DNA of 37,305 bases from an uncultured Hyphomicrobiales bacterium (GCA_903932535.1 CAIZGR010000506.1:1-37305), one strand, 5' to 3'; positions 6,691 to 14,742 are shown, numbered from the stretch's first letter. Translations and numbers: made by a program. The notes: a model not told the origin generated them from the sequence alone.

Positions 6691-7943
6691 GCGCGCAGCC
6701 CTTGGACATCGTCGCCGGCGAGGTGCCTCGTCAGGACGTCCGCGAAGTCGAACGGCTCAGGCGCCATGTGCACGCGGACCGCGCGACCCTCGTCGCGCCA
6801 GCGTCGGTAGCCCGTGACCATCGCGCGCCGAGTCGCGATGCGCTCGGAGTCGCCATCCCCGATCATCGTGACGTCCTTGACCCAGGCCGGGAGGATGGCG
6901 CCGTGGCCGTCGGGCCCGGTGTCGGGGATTCCTGATGGAATGGGTGTCGGCTTCCCGGTCTCTGGATTCTTGCGCGTCGGGTGTTCCTGTGTGCCGACCC
7001 ATTTGCCGGACAGGTTGTAGAGGTCGACCGCGGCGGCGAGGCTGGTGTCGTCCTCGCCGAACCCGAGTTGGTGCCAGGCCAGCACGTTGATAAAGCCCTC
7101 GCCAACAGCGAGTTTCGGGCCGATCTCGCCCAGCCGGATCATGCCGCCTTTCTTGTCGCCCCGGATCTTCGTGGGGTCGTTGCGGCGCTCCTTCTTGGGG
7201 AGGTGCGCCTCCCACGGCGGCACCCACTTCTTTGGCTCGACGGGATCGAGGACGGTCGCCGAGATGCCGATCACATTGCCGACGACGTCCCGGATCACGG
7301 CGACGACGGCCGGGAAAGTCCCTAGGCGCCGCTTGTCGGCGGACGTCGCGTCGGGGAAGCCCCAGTAGTCGAGGTCCTTCACGAACAGGATGTCGCGCAG
7401 GAACTTCTTCCTGAGCTCCAACTTGCGCCCGTCATGGAGGTAGGCGGCGCCGTGGGTGCCGAGGATCGGGACCGCGCGCGCGAGGATGTCGGCGATCGTG
7501 GCTTCGTCGCGGAGGTGCTTGGCTTCCTCGGCTTTGGCCTCCTGCTCGCGCTTGGCTTCGTTCTTGGCCCGCTGCTTGGCGGCGCGCGCCTCGCGCTCCT
7601 GCCGCTCCTCCGGAGGCTCCTCGCGGATGCCGTCCGGCTTCGCCTCGCCAGTGATCGCTTCCACGGCGTCGAGGAATGAGATCGGCTGTTGCGCGTGCAT
7701 GTAGAGGTCGATGACGCTCTTGCCGGACAGTTTCTCGTCCATCCCGCCGCGGCAGTTCCACGTCCGCTTGACCGTGTTGACGGAGAATCGGTCGGTGCCG
7801 CCGCAGGACGGGCACGGCCCTGTATTTTCCGGGCCGGACCTCTTCAGGATGGCCCCAGCCTTTTCCGCGACGTCAAGGATATTGGCGTCCTTGGCCCGGT
7901 CGATCCATTCCTGGACGCGAGGATTCGGCGTGTGCGCGTTCAT
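6687..7943 (-). CDS. P4-type primase with zinc ribbon and Toprim domain
   Basis: A 418-residue DNA primase. The N-terminal zinc ribbon shows CPSCGGTDRFSV (Cys44, Cys47) and WNC (Cys64). A charged coiled-coil linker spans about residues 110-148. The Toprim domain follows, with the catalytic Glu in KLAVGEGFIN (Glu282) and the D-x-D in MIGDGDS (363-365). Such proteins lay RNA primers for phage and plasmid replication, and the adjacent helicase is its expected partner. The ATG at 7943 was chosen over an earlier Met because it overlaps the stop of the nuclease gene and leads directly into the NPRVQEWIDRAK helix typical of these primases. Confidence 0.85.
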   Translation of the reverse strand: MNAHTPNPRVQEWIDRAKDANILDVAEKAGAILKRSGPENTGPCPSCGGTDRFSVNTVKRTWNCRGGMDEKLSGKSVIDLYMHAQQPISFLDAVEAITGEAKPDGIREEPPEERQEREARAAKQRAKNEAKREQEAKAEEAKHLRDEATIADILARAVPILGTHGAAYLHDGRKLELRKKFLRDILFVKDLDYWGFPDATSADKRRLGTFPAVVAVIRDVVGNVIGISATVLDPVEPKKWVPPWEAHLPKKERRNDPTKIRGDKKGGMIRLGEIGPKLAVGEGFINVLAWHQLGFGEDDTSLAAAVDLYNLSGKWVGTQEHPTRKNPETGKPTPIPSGIPDTGPDGHGAILPAWVKDVTMIGDGDSERIATRRAMVTGYRRWRDEGRAVRVHMAPEPFDFADVLTRHLAGDDVQGLRA

Positions 7944-8701
7944 AGCAGCGCCCCCTGTTTCGGAGACGCCCACATCCATTGCGTTTTGTCGGCCTTGATC
8001 TCGGCGTAGTTCCGGGGATGCTGTGCCGCGAAGTCAGGGAACCTGTCGCCCTTGGCGTAGACGCCGCGCTCCACCGACTTGAGCCACCCGCCGGACGGGT
8101 CGATCCAGCGGTAGATCGAGACCTTCGCGGCCTTGAAGTCGGCGCGCGTCAGCGGGCGCTCCTCGAGCACGACTGCGAGTTTGATCGCCTGGATCTTCCA
8201 CTGCGTCAGGGCGATCGGAGCCGATGACCCAGCCGCGACGTCCGGGACGTAATCAGGCAGCCGGCAACGGCGCAGCGGCGCCCACTGGTGCCAGTCGTAC
8301 TCCGGGTCGACACCTTCATCGGGAAGGCGCGGGTGGAAGAGGCGGCCCCGCGAACGCGTCCCGTTCTGCTCCCCGACATAGGTCAGGACCGTGACGCCGA
8401 GCGCGGCACAGATCGGGTGAAGGTTGTTTGGCGCCCCGCCGGCAGGGACGAGAACAGCGCGATAGTCCGGCCCCTCATCGCTGTACCGCTTGTGCGGCAG
8501 AGCCTGCGCGACGACCTCAGGGTTCAGGCGGAGCTTCGCCTCGATGCCGACTTGGGCACCATCGTCCTTCCGGACAGCAAGGATGTCCCAGCCTGCGGTC
8601 TCCCCGTAGCAGGTCCACCGCCTCTCATCGATAGCCGCGATGAACGCGGCGCAAAGGTCGGTCTCTCGCGCGAACTTCGGGCCTTCTGGATTGCGCCTCA
8701 T
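7940..8701 (-). CDS. PD-(D/E)XK nuclease-like phage protein
   Basis: A 253-residue protein with an apparent PD-(D/E)XK core near the N-terminus: Asp39 in GWDILAV, then Glu54-x-Lys56 in GIEAKLRLN, separated by one beta hairpin. That is the catalytic spacing of restriction- and resolvase-type nucleases. The C-terminal half has a helix-rich segment with a winged-helix feel (LTQWKIQAIKLAVVLEERP). It lies between a Zn-finger protein and the primase with ATGA overlaps. It may be a replication or repair nuclease; its substrate is not predictable. Confidence 0.65.
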   Translation of the reverse strand: MRRNPEGPKFARETDLCAAFIAAIDERRWTCYGETAGWDILAVRKDDGAQVGIEAKLRLNPEVVAQALPHKRYSDEGPDYRAVLVPAGGAPNNLHPICAALGVTVLTYVGEQNGTRSRGRLFHPRLPDEGVDPEYDWHQWAPLRRCRLPDYVPDVAAGSSAPIALTQWKIQAIKLAVVLEERPLTRADFKAAKVSIYRWIDPSGGWLKSVERGVYAKGDRFPDFAAQHPRNYAEIKADKTQWMWASPKQGALL

Positions 8702-8967
8702 AGCCCCGCCGCCCCCTCGATCGCTTCCCTCTTGCAGCGCTCCCAGACCCGCTCGGCGCGGACCGTGAGATCGATGACGCCCTTGCCCTTCGGGTCGAAC
8801 TCGTTGGCGAGCCGTCGGACGCGGCGGTGATAGGCGTGCAGCAGTTTCCGGGTGCGCTTCCCGACCAGCCGCCAATGCTCAGCGCAGATCCATTCGGCGC
8901 CGATCCCCTTGGGCTTGTGGGTGCGGTTGCAGAACGGCACGCAGCAGTGGATTCGGACGTCGCTCAT
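8698..8967 (-). CDS. small zinc-finger protein, 89 aa
   Basis: The N-terminus carries a CC-x3-C-x14-C-x2-H pattern (CCVPFCN through WICAEHW), a plausible zinc finger. A very basic helical segment follows (KRTRKLLHAYHRRVRRL), suggesting nucleic-acid binding. It is translationally coupled on both sides. Related small proteins occur in alphaproteobacterial prophages, but function is unknown. Confidence 0.7.
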   Translation of the reverse strand: MSDVRIHCCVPFCNRTHKPKGIGAEWICAEHWRLVGKRTRKLLHAYHRRVRRLANEFDPKGKGVIDLTVRAERVWERCKREAIEGAAGL

Positions 8968-9428
8968 GGACGCTGCCCCTTCGCCTTGATGCGCTCGACG
9001 ACTTCCTCGATCGTGACGCGGCTGGCCCGGCCCATCGCCTTGTCGGTCTCGCGCCGGCGCAGCGCCTCGAGCCGCTCGCAGTCCTCGCAGCGGTCAGGCC
9101 GACCCTCGGGATGGAGGATCGCCTTCGCCCGCCGGGTCTCGTAGTCCCCGCAGGCGCAGCGCAGGACCCATTGCTGAGGCCCTCTGTGGCCCCGGGGAAC
9201 GACGAGGATCCCCAGCACCACGAACCGACCGGGCGCCGTGCCCGTGAGGTCTCGGAAGGTCGGGTCCAGGAGCATCGGCTTGGTCGGAGCCATCATGGCC
9301 GGCGGCGCCTTCCAGTGCGGCCGCGTGTAACCGCGCTCCTCGGGCGTGTCCCGGCTCTCCGAGGTCACGGTCGCCGCGGTGCGGTCGTTCGGCGTGGATG
9401 CGGCGAGGCGCTCCCAGAGGTCGCTCAC
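8964..9428 (-). CDS. hypothetical protein with Cys4 zinc-ribbon, 154 aa
   Basis: The GTG at 9428 overlaps the upstream stop (GTGA) and gives MSDLWERLAA. The first 45 residues are polar and Pro-rich. Residues 50-125 carry a zinc-ribbon pattern, RFVVLGILV then CACGDYETRRA and CEDCE, which resembles the short recognition domains found in phage proteins that read T-rich or base-modified contexts. A basic helix ends the protein. No specific function can be given. Confidence 0.65.
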   Translation of the reverse strand: MSDLWERLAASTPNDRTAATVTSESRDTPEERGYTRPHWKAPPAMMAPTKPMLLDPTFRDLTGTAPGRFVVLGILVVPRGHRGPQQWVLRCACGDYETRRAKAILHPEGRPDRCEDCERLEALRRRETDKAMGRASRVTIEEVVERIKAKGQRP

Positions 9429-9709
9429 TGCTCGCCTCGTGCGGCCGCTCTGGACGCGGCGCGCGCCGCCCACATCTTCGGCATGACGGCCTGCCGGACA
9501 GAACTGGCCTCGTAGCGGGCGTCGCAGGTGCCTCGGTGATCGACCGGCCTCCCGCATGCGCACTCCGGCACTGACGTCTCATTGCGGAGATAGCGCGCGA
9601 CGGTCCCCCGGCAGATCTCGAGCCGCCGCGCGATCGCGTTCATGCTCATGCCGGAGTCGCGGAGTTCGTGGATCGCGGCCTCGACGCTGCGCTCGATGAA
9701 GTTGCTCAT
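9425..9709 (-). CDS. small helix-turn-helix protein with Cys cluster
   Basis: A 94-residue protein. A resolvase-like HTH is clear at about residues 18-42 (SGMSMNAIARRLEICRGTV), followed by ECACGRPVDHRGTC, which could bind zinc. It is probably a DNA-binding regulator. Its start overlaps the stop of the cytosine methyltransferase gene, so the two are co-translated and may act on the same sites. Confidence 0.7.
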   Translation of the reverse strand: MSNFIERSVEAAIHELRDSGMSMNAIARRLEICRGTVARYLRNETSVPECACGRPVDHRGTCDARYEASSVRQAVMPKMWAARAASRAAARGEQ

Positions 9710-11397
9710 GCAGCGCGCCTCTGCGTCATGATGTGCTGGCGGGCAGCGAGCCCGATGTAGGTTGCGAAGGCGGGCGGGATAGCTTCCGAAATCTCGGACA
9801 TCGTCATCCAGGAAATGCCCATCGCCTCGGACGCAGCCGCCTTGTGGCCACCCTCCCAGACGTCCTTGGTCCCGCGGCCGCCGGCGCTCGCGGCGCGCTT
9901 CCGGGCGTGTCCGCCGTAGATCCCGATGACCGGCCGGCTGTCGTGCCGGCACGCCGGCTGGACGACGGGGAAGTTGCATTCGAAAAGCCGATGGCGCCGA
10001 AGTTGGCAGCCCTGCGCGCCCAGATTGAACATCGACCCGCAAAGGCAGATCGGGTTGATCATCTCCGAGCGCGCCTCTTCGACGTTCTCGATGACGTAGG
10101 GCTTTCCCGTCGCGCGGAACGCCTCGCGCACCTGGCCGATCAGGCGGGGCGCGCCCTTGGCGCCTGGCGCATGGCGCATGATCGAATAGCCCTGGCAATT
10201 GTGGACGACGTAGCCCCAAGCGACGAATGAATGGTCCTCGTCAACCGTCAGGTCGAAGACCGGCTGATAGATCCCCGGCTTCGGCGCTGATCTCGCCCGA
10301 AGGTACTGCCAGACATGGGCACCATCAGCGACGGCATATTTTCGAGCACCGTCTCCACCAACGATCTGGACGCCCCACAAATCATGCTGGTTGACTTCGC
10401 GTCCCTCGATAGACGTTGTCCGCTTAGTCTTCGTCACGAAGACGCTGGTAGAGAAGCCGCACGACGCCGCAAGCAGCCTCACGGAAATAGCCAAGCAGGG
10501 GGACACTGTTGTTGCGCGCCGCCCGTTCGGGGGGCGCTTCAGCTTATGTCCGTCCGCTGAGAGATATCCTTCCAGCAGAGCGCGGCGCTCTTCATCGGGG
10601 AGTCCAAGCGCCCACCCAGGGATCGTTTTTTGGAAGGCCCCACCGCGAAAGTTGGTGTGCAACCAGCGGGCAATCTCCACATTGTGATGAGTGATCCTGA
10701 CTGTCGTGCGCTGCTCTTCTGCGCGCCAAGACCCGGTTTCAGAGAGGCGGGTGAGAAGGCCGTCGCGTTCCCGTTTCGCGCAGCAGATTATGACGTCGCC
10801 GCGCGCCCTCCCGTCCTTTGGTTCGACGAGGCGCAGCCACCCATCTCCGAGCCACCGGCCCACCATCCACCAGAACGCAGTCCCCTTCCCCTCGGACGAC
10901 TCTGGCAATAGCTCAGAAGATGACGGCACGGCGAGGTATTGGCCTCCGATATCTCGGAAGGGTTCCCAGCCCGGCGGAGAAAGCTCTCGGATACCGACAC
11001 GCGAACGGGTGTAGAACCGATGATCCTCCGTAGCCTGCAAATACGACGCCCCCTTCCATACCTGCGCGATGCGCTGCATCGTTGCGGTGACCTTCCGCCA
11101 CCGTCCCCTATGGGTCAGGACGAGATCGTCTTCGCGGACAGACTCGATCTCGATGATGCCTCTGGCGGTTACGACTGGCGTTCCCGCCGGGAAGCAGGGA
11201 GGACTCGCCCACAAGAGGTCGTAGTCGATGTGCCTGCCGACTCGATCGAACCAGTCGAGGGCTTCGCACTGGTGAAACATGGCGCCGTGCCAGCGCGGCT
11301 GCGGCGCGAGATCGACGCCGTCGACCAAGGTGAAGCCTGCCGCATAGAGGCCAGACGTCACCCCACCAGCGCCGCAGAAGAGGTCCACGGCCTTCAT
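9706..11397 (-). CDS. DNA (cytosine-5) methyltransferase interrupted by an intein
   Basis: A 563-residue precursor. Residues 1-67 and 401-563 form a compact C5-methyltransferase. Motif I is DLFCGAGGVTSGLYAAGF (SAM binding). Motif IV PPCQ is completed only after splicing, with PP at 66-67 and Cys401-Gln402. Motif VI is the ENV in YVIENVEEA, motif VIII is RHRLFE, and the C-terminal motif is GISWMTMSEISEAIPP. The spliced enzyme would be 230 residues, short but plausible for phage enzymes with a small target-recognition region. The intein sits exactly at the catalytic Cys, so the precursor cannot methylate until it splices. Likely role: marking phage DNA against restriction or altering host regulation. 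The start overlaps the stop of the preceding HTH gene in its corrected frame. Confidence 0.9.
   Translation of the reverse strand: MKAVDLFCGAGGVTSGLYAAGFTLVDGVDLAPQPRWHGAMFHQCEALDWFDRVGRHIDYDLLWASPPCFPAGTPVVTARGIIEIESVREDDLVLTHRGRWRKVTATMQRIAQVWKGASYLQATEDHRFYTRSRVGIRELSPPGWEPFRDIGGQYLAVPSSSELLPESSEGKGTAFWWMVGRWLGDGWLRLVEPKDGRARGDVIICCAKRERDGLLTRLSETGSWRAEEQRTTVRITHHNVEIARWLHTNFRGGAFQKTIPGWALGLPDEERRALLEGYLSADGHKLKRPPNGRRATTVSPCLAISVRLLAASCGFSTSVFVTKTKRTTSIEGREVNQHDLWGVQIVGGDGARKYAVADGAHVWQYLRARSAPKPGIYQPVFDLTVDEDHSFVAWGYVVHNCQGYSIMRHAPGAKGAPRLIGQVREAFRATGKPYVIENVEEARSEMINPICLCGSMFNLGAQGCQLRRHRLFECNFPVVQPACRHDSRPVIGIYGGHARKRAASAGGRGTKDVWEGGHKAAASEAMGISWMTMSEISEAIPPAFATYIGLAARQHIMTQRRAA
10198..11196 (-). 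mobile_element. intein with LAGLIDADG homing endonuclease in the methyltransferase PC motif
   Basis: A 333-residue in-frame insertion, precursor residues 68-400. Splicing blocks: A, CFPAGTPVVTARG with Cys68 as the N-terminal nucleophile; B, ATEDHRFY with the T-x-x-H pair (Thr123, His126); F, FDLTVDEDHSFVAWG; G, YVVHN with His399 and Asn400; then Cys401 as the +1 nucleophile. The central region has two LAGLIDADG-type helices, VGRWLGDGWL (Asp185) and LLEGYLSADG (Asp282), so a homing endonuclease is present and both acidic residues are intact. All residues needed for standard class 1 splicing are in place. By eye its base composition is less GC-rich than the flanking exteins, consistent with separate transfer. 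Confidence 0.93.
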
Positions 11398-11692
11398 GCC
11401 GTCACCAGCGCCATGAGTTCGGCGAGCGGGATGTCGCCGCGGCGCTCACGGATGATCTGGTCGACCGCGGCCTCATTGAGGACCTTGCGGGGCGGGCGCT
11501 TCTGCCACCTGGAAAAGAACGTGCAGTCCATCCCGGCGCCGACGCCTGCTCCTGCCCCCGCGTCTTGTCCGAAATCGCGTCAGAAATCGTGGTCGTCGAG
11601 AACCCGTAGATCGCGGCGATCTCGCGGAGGGTGAGGCCGGCGGCGCGCATGCGGCGGGCCTCTTCGACCTCGGTGAAGCGGCCCGCGGTCAT
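11394..11692 (-). CDS. helix-turn-helix regulator with apparent frameshift
   Basis: The ATG at 11692 overlaps the MT-A70 stop. The first 45 residues give a clean HTH (MRAAGLTLREIAAIYGFS then TTISDAIS). In the same frame the rest (to a stop at 11402) looks like non-coding translation, rich in Arg and Ser. If the CCCCC run at 11555-11559 had one more base, the frame would switch to a plausible C-terminus (MDCTFFSRWQKRPPRKVLNE, DIPLAELMALVTA) ending at 11394, exactly overlapping the methyltransferase ATG. I therefore call one gene of about 100 residues. A separate 45-residue gene starting at 11531 is the alternative. Confidence 0.6.
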
Positions 11693-12282
11693 GCGGCGGC
11701 TCCGTCGAACTTGCCGGACTCGTCGCCCCAGCAATCCCAACTTGGCCGGTTGGTGCGGGAGAAGACCTCGCAGTAGCGCTTTCCGGGGGCGACGCGCTCG
11801 ATCAGTGCATAGGCCTCATCCGGCTTGCGGGAGTGCTCGCGGGCCACGCCGTCAAGCGCTCCGTCCAAAGCCTCGATCAGGTTCAGTTCTGACGGCGCGC
11901 GCCAGCCCGAGCCCGGCAGCGTTCCAAGCAAGAACGGCTCACAACCGCTGCGCAGGAGGTAGCCTGTACCCCAGCGGATCTTCCCGGCCGGCGTGCGCTT
12001 GATCCACGATCCGCCGCTCTTGGGCTCGACGCCCCAGCGGCGCATGGCCGCGGCCTGCCGATCGATAAGCGGCCAAGCGCACCACAGGAACAGGACGCCG
12101 GCCGGTGCCAGAAGATCGCCGACGGGCAGCGCCTCGATCTCCAGCCAGCCCATCGTCTTGTACTGGGCCTCTGGCGATTTTTCCTGCCCCTTTTCCGAGT
12201 AGGTCGCCCACGGCCACGGAGGGTCAACCATGACGACGTCGTAGGAGAACATCCGCAGGGGGTCGAAGGGCCACGCGCCCAT
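11689..12282 (-). CDS. MT-A70 family N6-adenine DNA methyltransferase
   Basis: A 197-residue protein. The catalytic motif DPPW is at residues 20-23 (VVMVDPPWPWATY), followed by the MT-A70 pattern: GVLFLWCAWPLI, a segment with WIKRTPAGKIRWGTG, and a C-terminal REHSRKPDEAY block that binds the cofactor ribose and organises the active site. It methylates adenine N6 in DNA; recognition site unknown. Together with the C5-methyltransferase and GcrA in the same operon, it suggests control of methylation-sensitive host transcription or protection from restriction. Start and stop overlap the neighbouring genes. Confidence 0.88.
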   Translation of the reverse strand: MGAWPFDPLRMFSYDVVMVDPPWPWATYSEKGQEKSPEAQYKTMGWLEIEALPVGDLLAPAGVLFLWCAWPLIDRQAAAMRRWGVEPKSGGSWIKRTPAGKIRWGTGYLLRSGCEPFLLGTLPGSGWRAPSELNLIEALDGALDGVAREHSRKPDEAYALIERVAPGKRYCEVFSRTNRPSWDCWGDESGKFDGAAA

Positions 12283-12755
12283 CAGATCCGCCCTCCCTTG
12301 GCCGCGCGCGCCGCCTCTTCGGCGCGCCGTTGGTCGAGCGCAGACCTGTCCTTTGGGGGGTCGCCGTAGAACTCTGCCGGCAAGAGGGTCACGCCCCGCT
12401 TCTCCGCCGGCGGATCGGGCTTGAAGTGCACGGTCGCAGGAAGCAGCGCGGAGCCGCCGTTGACGCGGGGCGGGCGCGCGCCGGGGATGGTGATGTCGAC
12501 GACGCGCGGGGCCCCTGTGCGCGGGCGGGGGGCCTCAGGGGCCGGCGTCGGCACTCTGGCGCGCTGAACCGACGCGAGCGCCTTGGCTGCAGGTGACGGC
12601 TTGAGCGCAGGGGCCGCTGGCTTCGGCACCGGCGCTACAGCCTCGGGGGCGTCCGACTTGCCCAGTCCCCACGCCTTGACGCGATCGGCGGAGACGATCC
12701 GGGCCGTCGGCTCCGAACGCTCGGGCGTCAGTTCACTCGGGGAGGATCCGCCCAA
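12282..12755 (-). CDS. Pro/Ala-rich hypothetical protein (start uncertain)
   Basis: The C-terminal part of a 501-residue open frame. From about residue 355 of that frame codon use looks coding again (ERSEPTARIVSADRVKAWGL onward), with Pro/Ala-rich linkers, then VVDITIPGARPPRVN and PAEFYGDPP. A TTG at 12755 is the best in-frame start after the overlapping small gene, but its ribosome site is weak. The stop codon overlaps the MT-A70 start (TGATG). No function recognised. It could instead be the far end of a fusion with the KOW-like protein upstream. Confidence 0.5.
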   Translation of the reverse strand: MGGSSPSELTPERSEPTARIVSADRVKAWGLGKSDAPEAVAPVPKPAAPALKPSPAAKALASVQRARVPTPAPEAPRPRTGAPRVVDITIPGARPPRVNGGSALLPATVHFKPDPPAEKRGVTLLPAEFYGDPPKDRSALDQRRAEEAARAAKGGRI

Positions 12756-12937
12756 AACGACGCTGCGCTCAGGCAGCCGATGCTCGCCGCCAGCCTCGTG
12801 ATCAGCCCGACCGCCGAGACCCGTTCCTCGATCGTCATCTCCGCGAACACGAGTTGCTGTTCGCGGATCGACGGCGTGCTGATCAGATCCATCGCCTCCG
12901 CGGCGGCCTTCAGGTCCTTCAGAAATTGTTCCTTCAT
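12728..12937 (-). CDS. small helical protein, 69 aa, nested in another reading frame
   Basis: Begins MKEQFLKDLKAAAEAMDLIS, predicted mostly helical, with G/C-rich third codon positions. It is preceded by a good ribosome site (GGAAGGGAG, then ATG). It lies wholly inside the 501-residue frame 12282-13787 but in a different frame. Over this stretch the longer frame has poor third-position bias, so this small gene is the real one. Function unknown. Confidence 0.7.
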   Translation of the reverse strand: MKEQFLKDLKAAAEAMDLISTPSIREQQLVFAEMTIEERVSAVGLITRLAASIGCLSAASFWADPPRVN

Positions 12938-12953
12938 TGGACTCCCTTCCTTC

Positions 12954-13787
12954 AGCGGGCTCGACAAAGTCCCGGTGGACCGTCATCGGCGGTGACCCGT
13001 CCCAGGCGACCTTGACCGTGGACCGGCCCGGCACGTCGATGACGACGGTCCCGGTCTTCTCCTCACGGCCCTTGGCGCCGAGGAACAGGGTCTTCAGGCC
13101 CTCTTCCGACAGCCGGACTCGCTTGAGAGGCGCAGGGATCTTGCTCCCATCGGATCCCTGCAACGATGTTGTGGTCGGCGATCCCCTCAGGACGCCGCCG
13201 ACCGGAGCAACCGAGTCTTCCTTGCCCGCGCTACTCGGTGAAGGCGGTACGACCGTCGCAGGTCCCGGCTGGGGAGGAGCAGCCTCGACGGCGCAAGTTG
13301 GTTCGGCCGGTTGACAAACCGGCTCGGATTTCGGTTCCGGTTGCGGCGCGACCTCGGCAACCGGCTCAGGCGGCAGGAACTCGGCGCCATCAGGCGCCTG
13401 CTCCGTGAACCCGTCGAGGACAGCGTCGACCTCGTCGATGAGTTCGAGCCCCGACGGGACGACCTCGGATGAGACCTTCTCGCCGTCCCACCGCACCCTG
13501 GGGCCGTTCTTGTTGACCGAGACGACGGTGCCTCGGAAGTCCGCGCAGGCGCCATGAGACTTGCGCAGTCTCCTGATGCCTGATGCGGACAGGCGCACGC
13601 GATCGCCTTTGAAGAAGAAGTCGCGGGACGTAGAGCCTCCGCCCGGAGCCGGCATGGGGGCCCCGGCCATCGCTGCGCGGAACGCCTCGATGGAGGCCTT
13701 GCTTAGAAGTTCCCGCCGCACAGTCTCGACGAAGACGTGGGCGAACTGCTCCGCAGCGGACTTGATCGCTTGGTCGAGAATGGTCAC
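12954..13787 (-). CDS. protein with two SH3/KOW-like repeats and Pro-rich linker; stop codon apparently lost
   Basis: The N-terminus is helical (AEQFAHVFVETVRRELLSK). Repeat 1 (about residues 58-118) starts FFKGDRVRLSASGIRRL and has GTVVSVNKNGPRVRWDGE. Repeat 2 (about 216-278) has KRVRLSEEGLKTLFLG and GTVVIDVPGRSTVKVAWDG. The two align as beta-barrel SH3/KOW-like units joined by a Pro/Glu-rich linker. The second repeat ends at FVEPA (residue 278). One extra base there would give a TGA directly before the ribosome site of the next gene. As written, the frame runs on through that gene to 12282. KOW-like folds often bind nucleic acid or protein; the role here is unknown. Confidence 0.65.
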
Positions 13788-14239
13788 GCGAGCCTCCGCA
13801 TATCGTCGATGTGTTCGTCCGTCGTCTTGTCGCGGTCGAACACCCCGGTCCCCTCGACAGGCGGAAGCGAACCGGATGGGGGCTGCTCAGGACCGCCAAA
13901 GGCGCCCACGAAAGCGTCGATGAAGGCGCCGACCCACCCGTGCGGGACGCCGTCCTCGCCCCTCAGGCAGGCCTTGCCGATCTCTTCGAGGTCGGCCCCG
14001 TGCTGGAGGGCGAAGGAAAGGATGACCGACGCGTCGTGCATATCGACGTTGACGCGCTTGTCCGTGTCGTTGACGAGGCTCAGGAAGACCTCGCCGATAC
14101 GGCCCAGCCTCGTTTCGTCCAGCGACGGGTAGTGCCCCGTGGTCGCCGTGAACGTCATGGGGAATGCGCCAGGGTACGCATGGTCGAAGGTGAAGGTGAC
14201 GCCAACGCGCCGGTCCGGGAGCCGCTCGCGCTCGCTCAT
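13784..14239 (-). CDS. TSCPD-like domain protein, 151 aa
   Basis: The N-terminal half is beta-rich (VGVTFTFDHAYPGAFPMTF). Residues 68-112 contain HDASVILSFALQHGADLEEI followed by GVPHGWVGAFIDAF. This resembles the TSCPD domain found at the C-terminus of B12-dependent ribonucleotide reductases and as free-standing phage proteins. No Cys pair is evident, so catalysis is unlikely. The free-standing version has no established role. ATGA overlaps link it to both neighbours. Confidence 0.5.
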   Translation of the reverse strand: MSERERLPDRRVGVTFTFDHAYPGAFPMTFTATTGHYPSLDETRLGRIGEVFLSLVNDTDKRVNVDMHDASVILSFALQHGADLEEIGKACLRGEDGVPHGWVGAFIDAFVGAFGGPEQPPSGSLPPVEGTGVFDRDKTTDEHIDDMRRLA

Positions 14240-14742
14240 TGTTCGCGCCTCCGGACCTGCAGGGTTCTCCGGGCGACGGCGGCGCCCTCTTCCAGAGCGG
14301 CGGTCGCGATCTTCTCAAGCGCGCTTCGGCGCGAAAGCAGCATGTCGGCGGCGAGATCATCGAGCGCCGCGATCTCGCTCGGCGAGATCTGGATCACGAT
14401 GTAGCGGTTGTCCCGGGCCGGCTTTGGCAGCGACCAGAACTGCGCGACAGCCACGCTGACCCGGCCCTTGTCGTAGCCCGTCGAGCGGACGATCTCGCCT
14501 TGCGTGTAGCCGTCGAGCAGCCTCTCGTGGACGCTCTTGGCGAAGGCCACGCGCTTCACGCGCTTCTCCTCCCACCTGGCGCGGGCGGTCTCGCGCTTGC
14601 GCCGGAAATGCTCCGCGCGCGCCTCTGCGAGATCAGGGGGCAGGCTCCGCGTGATCGCCTGCTTGATCGCCTTTGAAATCTCCAGCGCTTTCGCTGTGAT
14701 GTCGTCGATCTCGGCAGGTGCTTCTGGGTCAAGCGGCGGCAT
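14236..14742 (-). CDS. HTH-containing hypothetical protein, 168 aa
   Basis: A long Arg/Glu helix (about residues 40-68) is followed by VHERLLDGYTQGEIVRSTGY, a helix-turn-helix candidate, then a strand (NRYIVIQISPSEIAAL) and a helical C-terminus. Probably DNA-binding; no family name can be given. It overlaps the next upstream gene by 14 bases. Confidence 0.6.
   Translation of the reverse strand: MPPLDPEAPAEIDDITAKALEISKAIKQAITRSLPPDLAEARAEHFRRKRETARARWEEKRVKRVAFAKSVHERLLDGYTQGEIVRSTGYDKGRVSVAVAQFWSLPKPARDNRYIVIQISPSEIAALDDLAADMLLSRRSALEKIATAALEEGAAVARRTLQVRRREQ

Noticed and set aside
5347..7943. Primase-helicase as one fused protein
   Set aside because: A clear stop and overlapping start (ATGA) separate the two.
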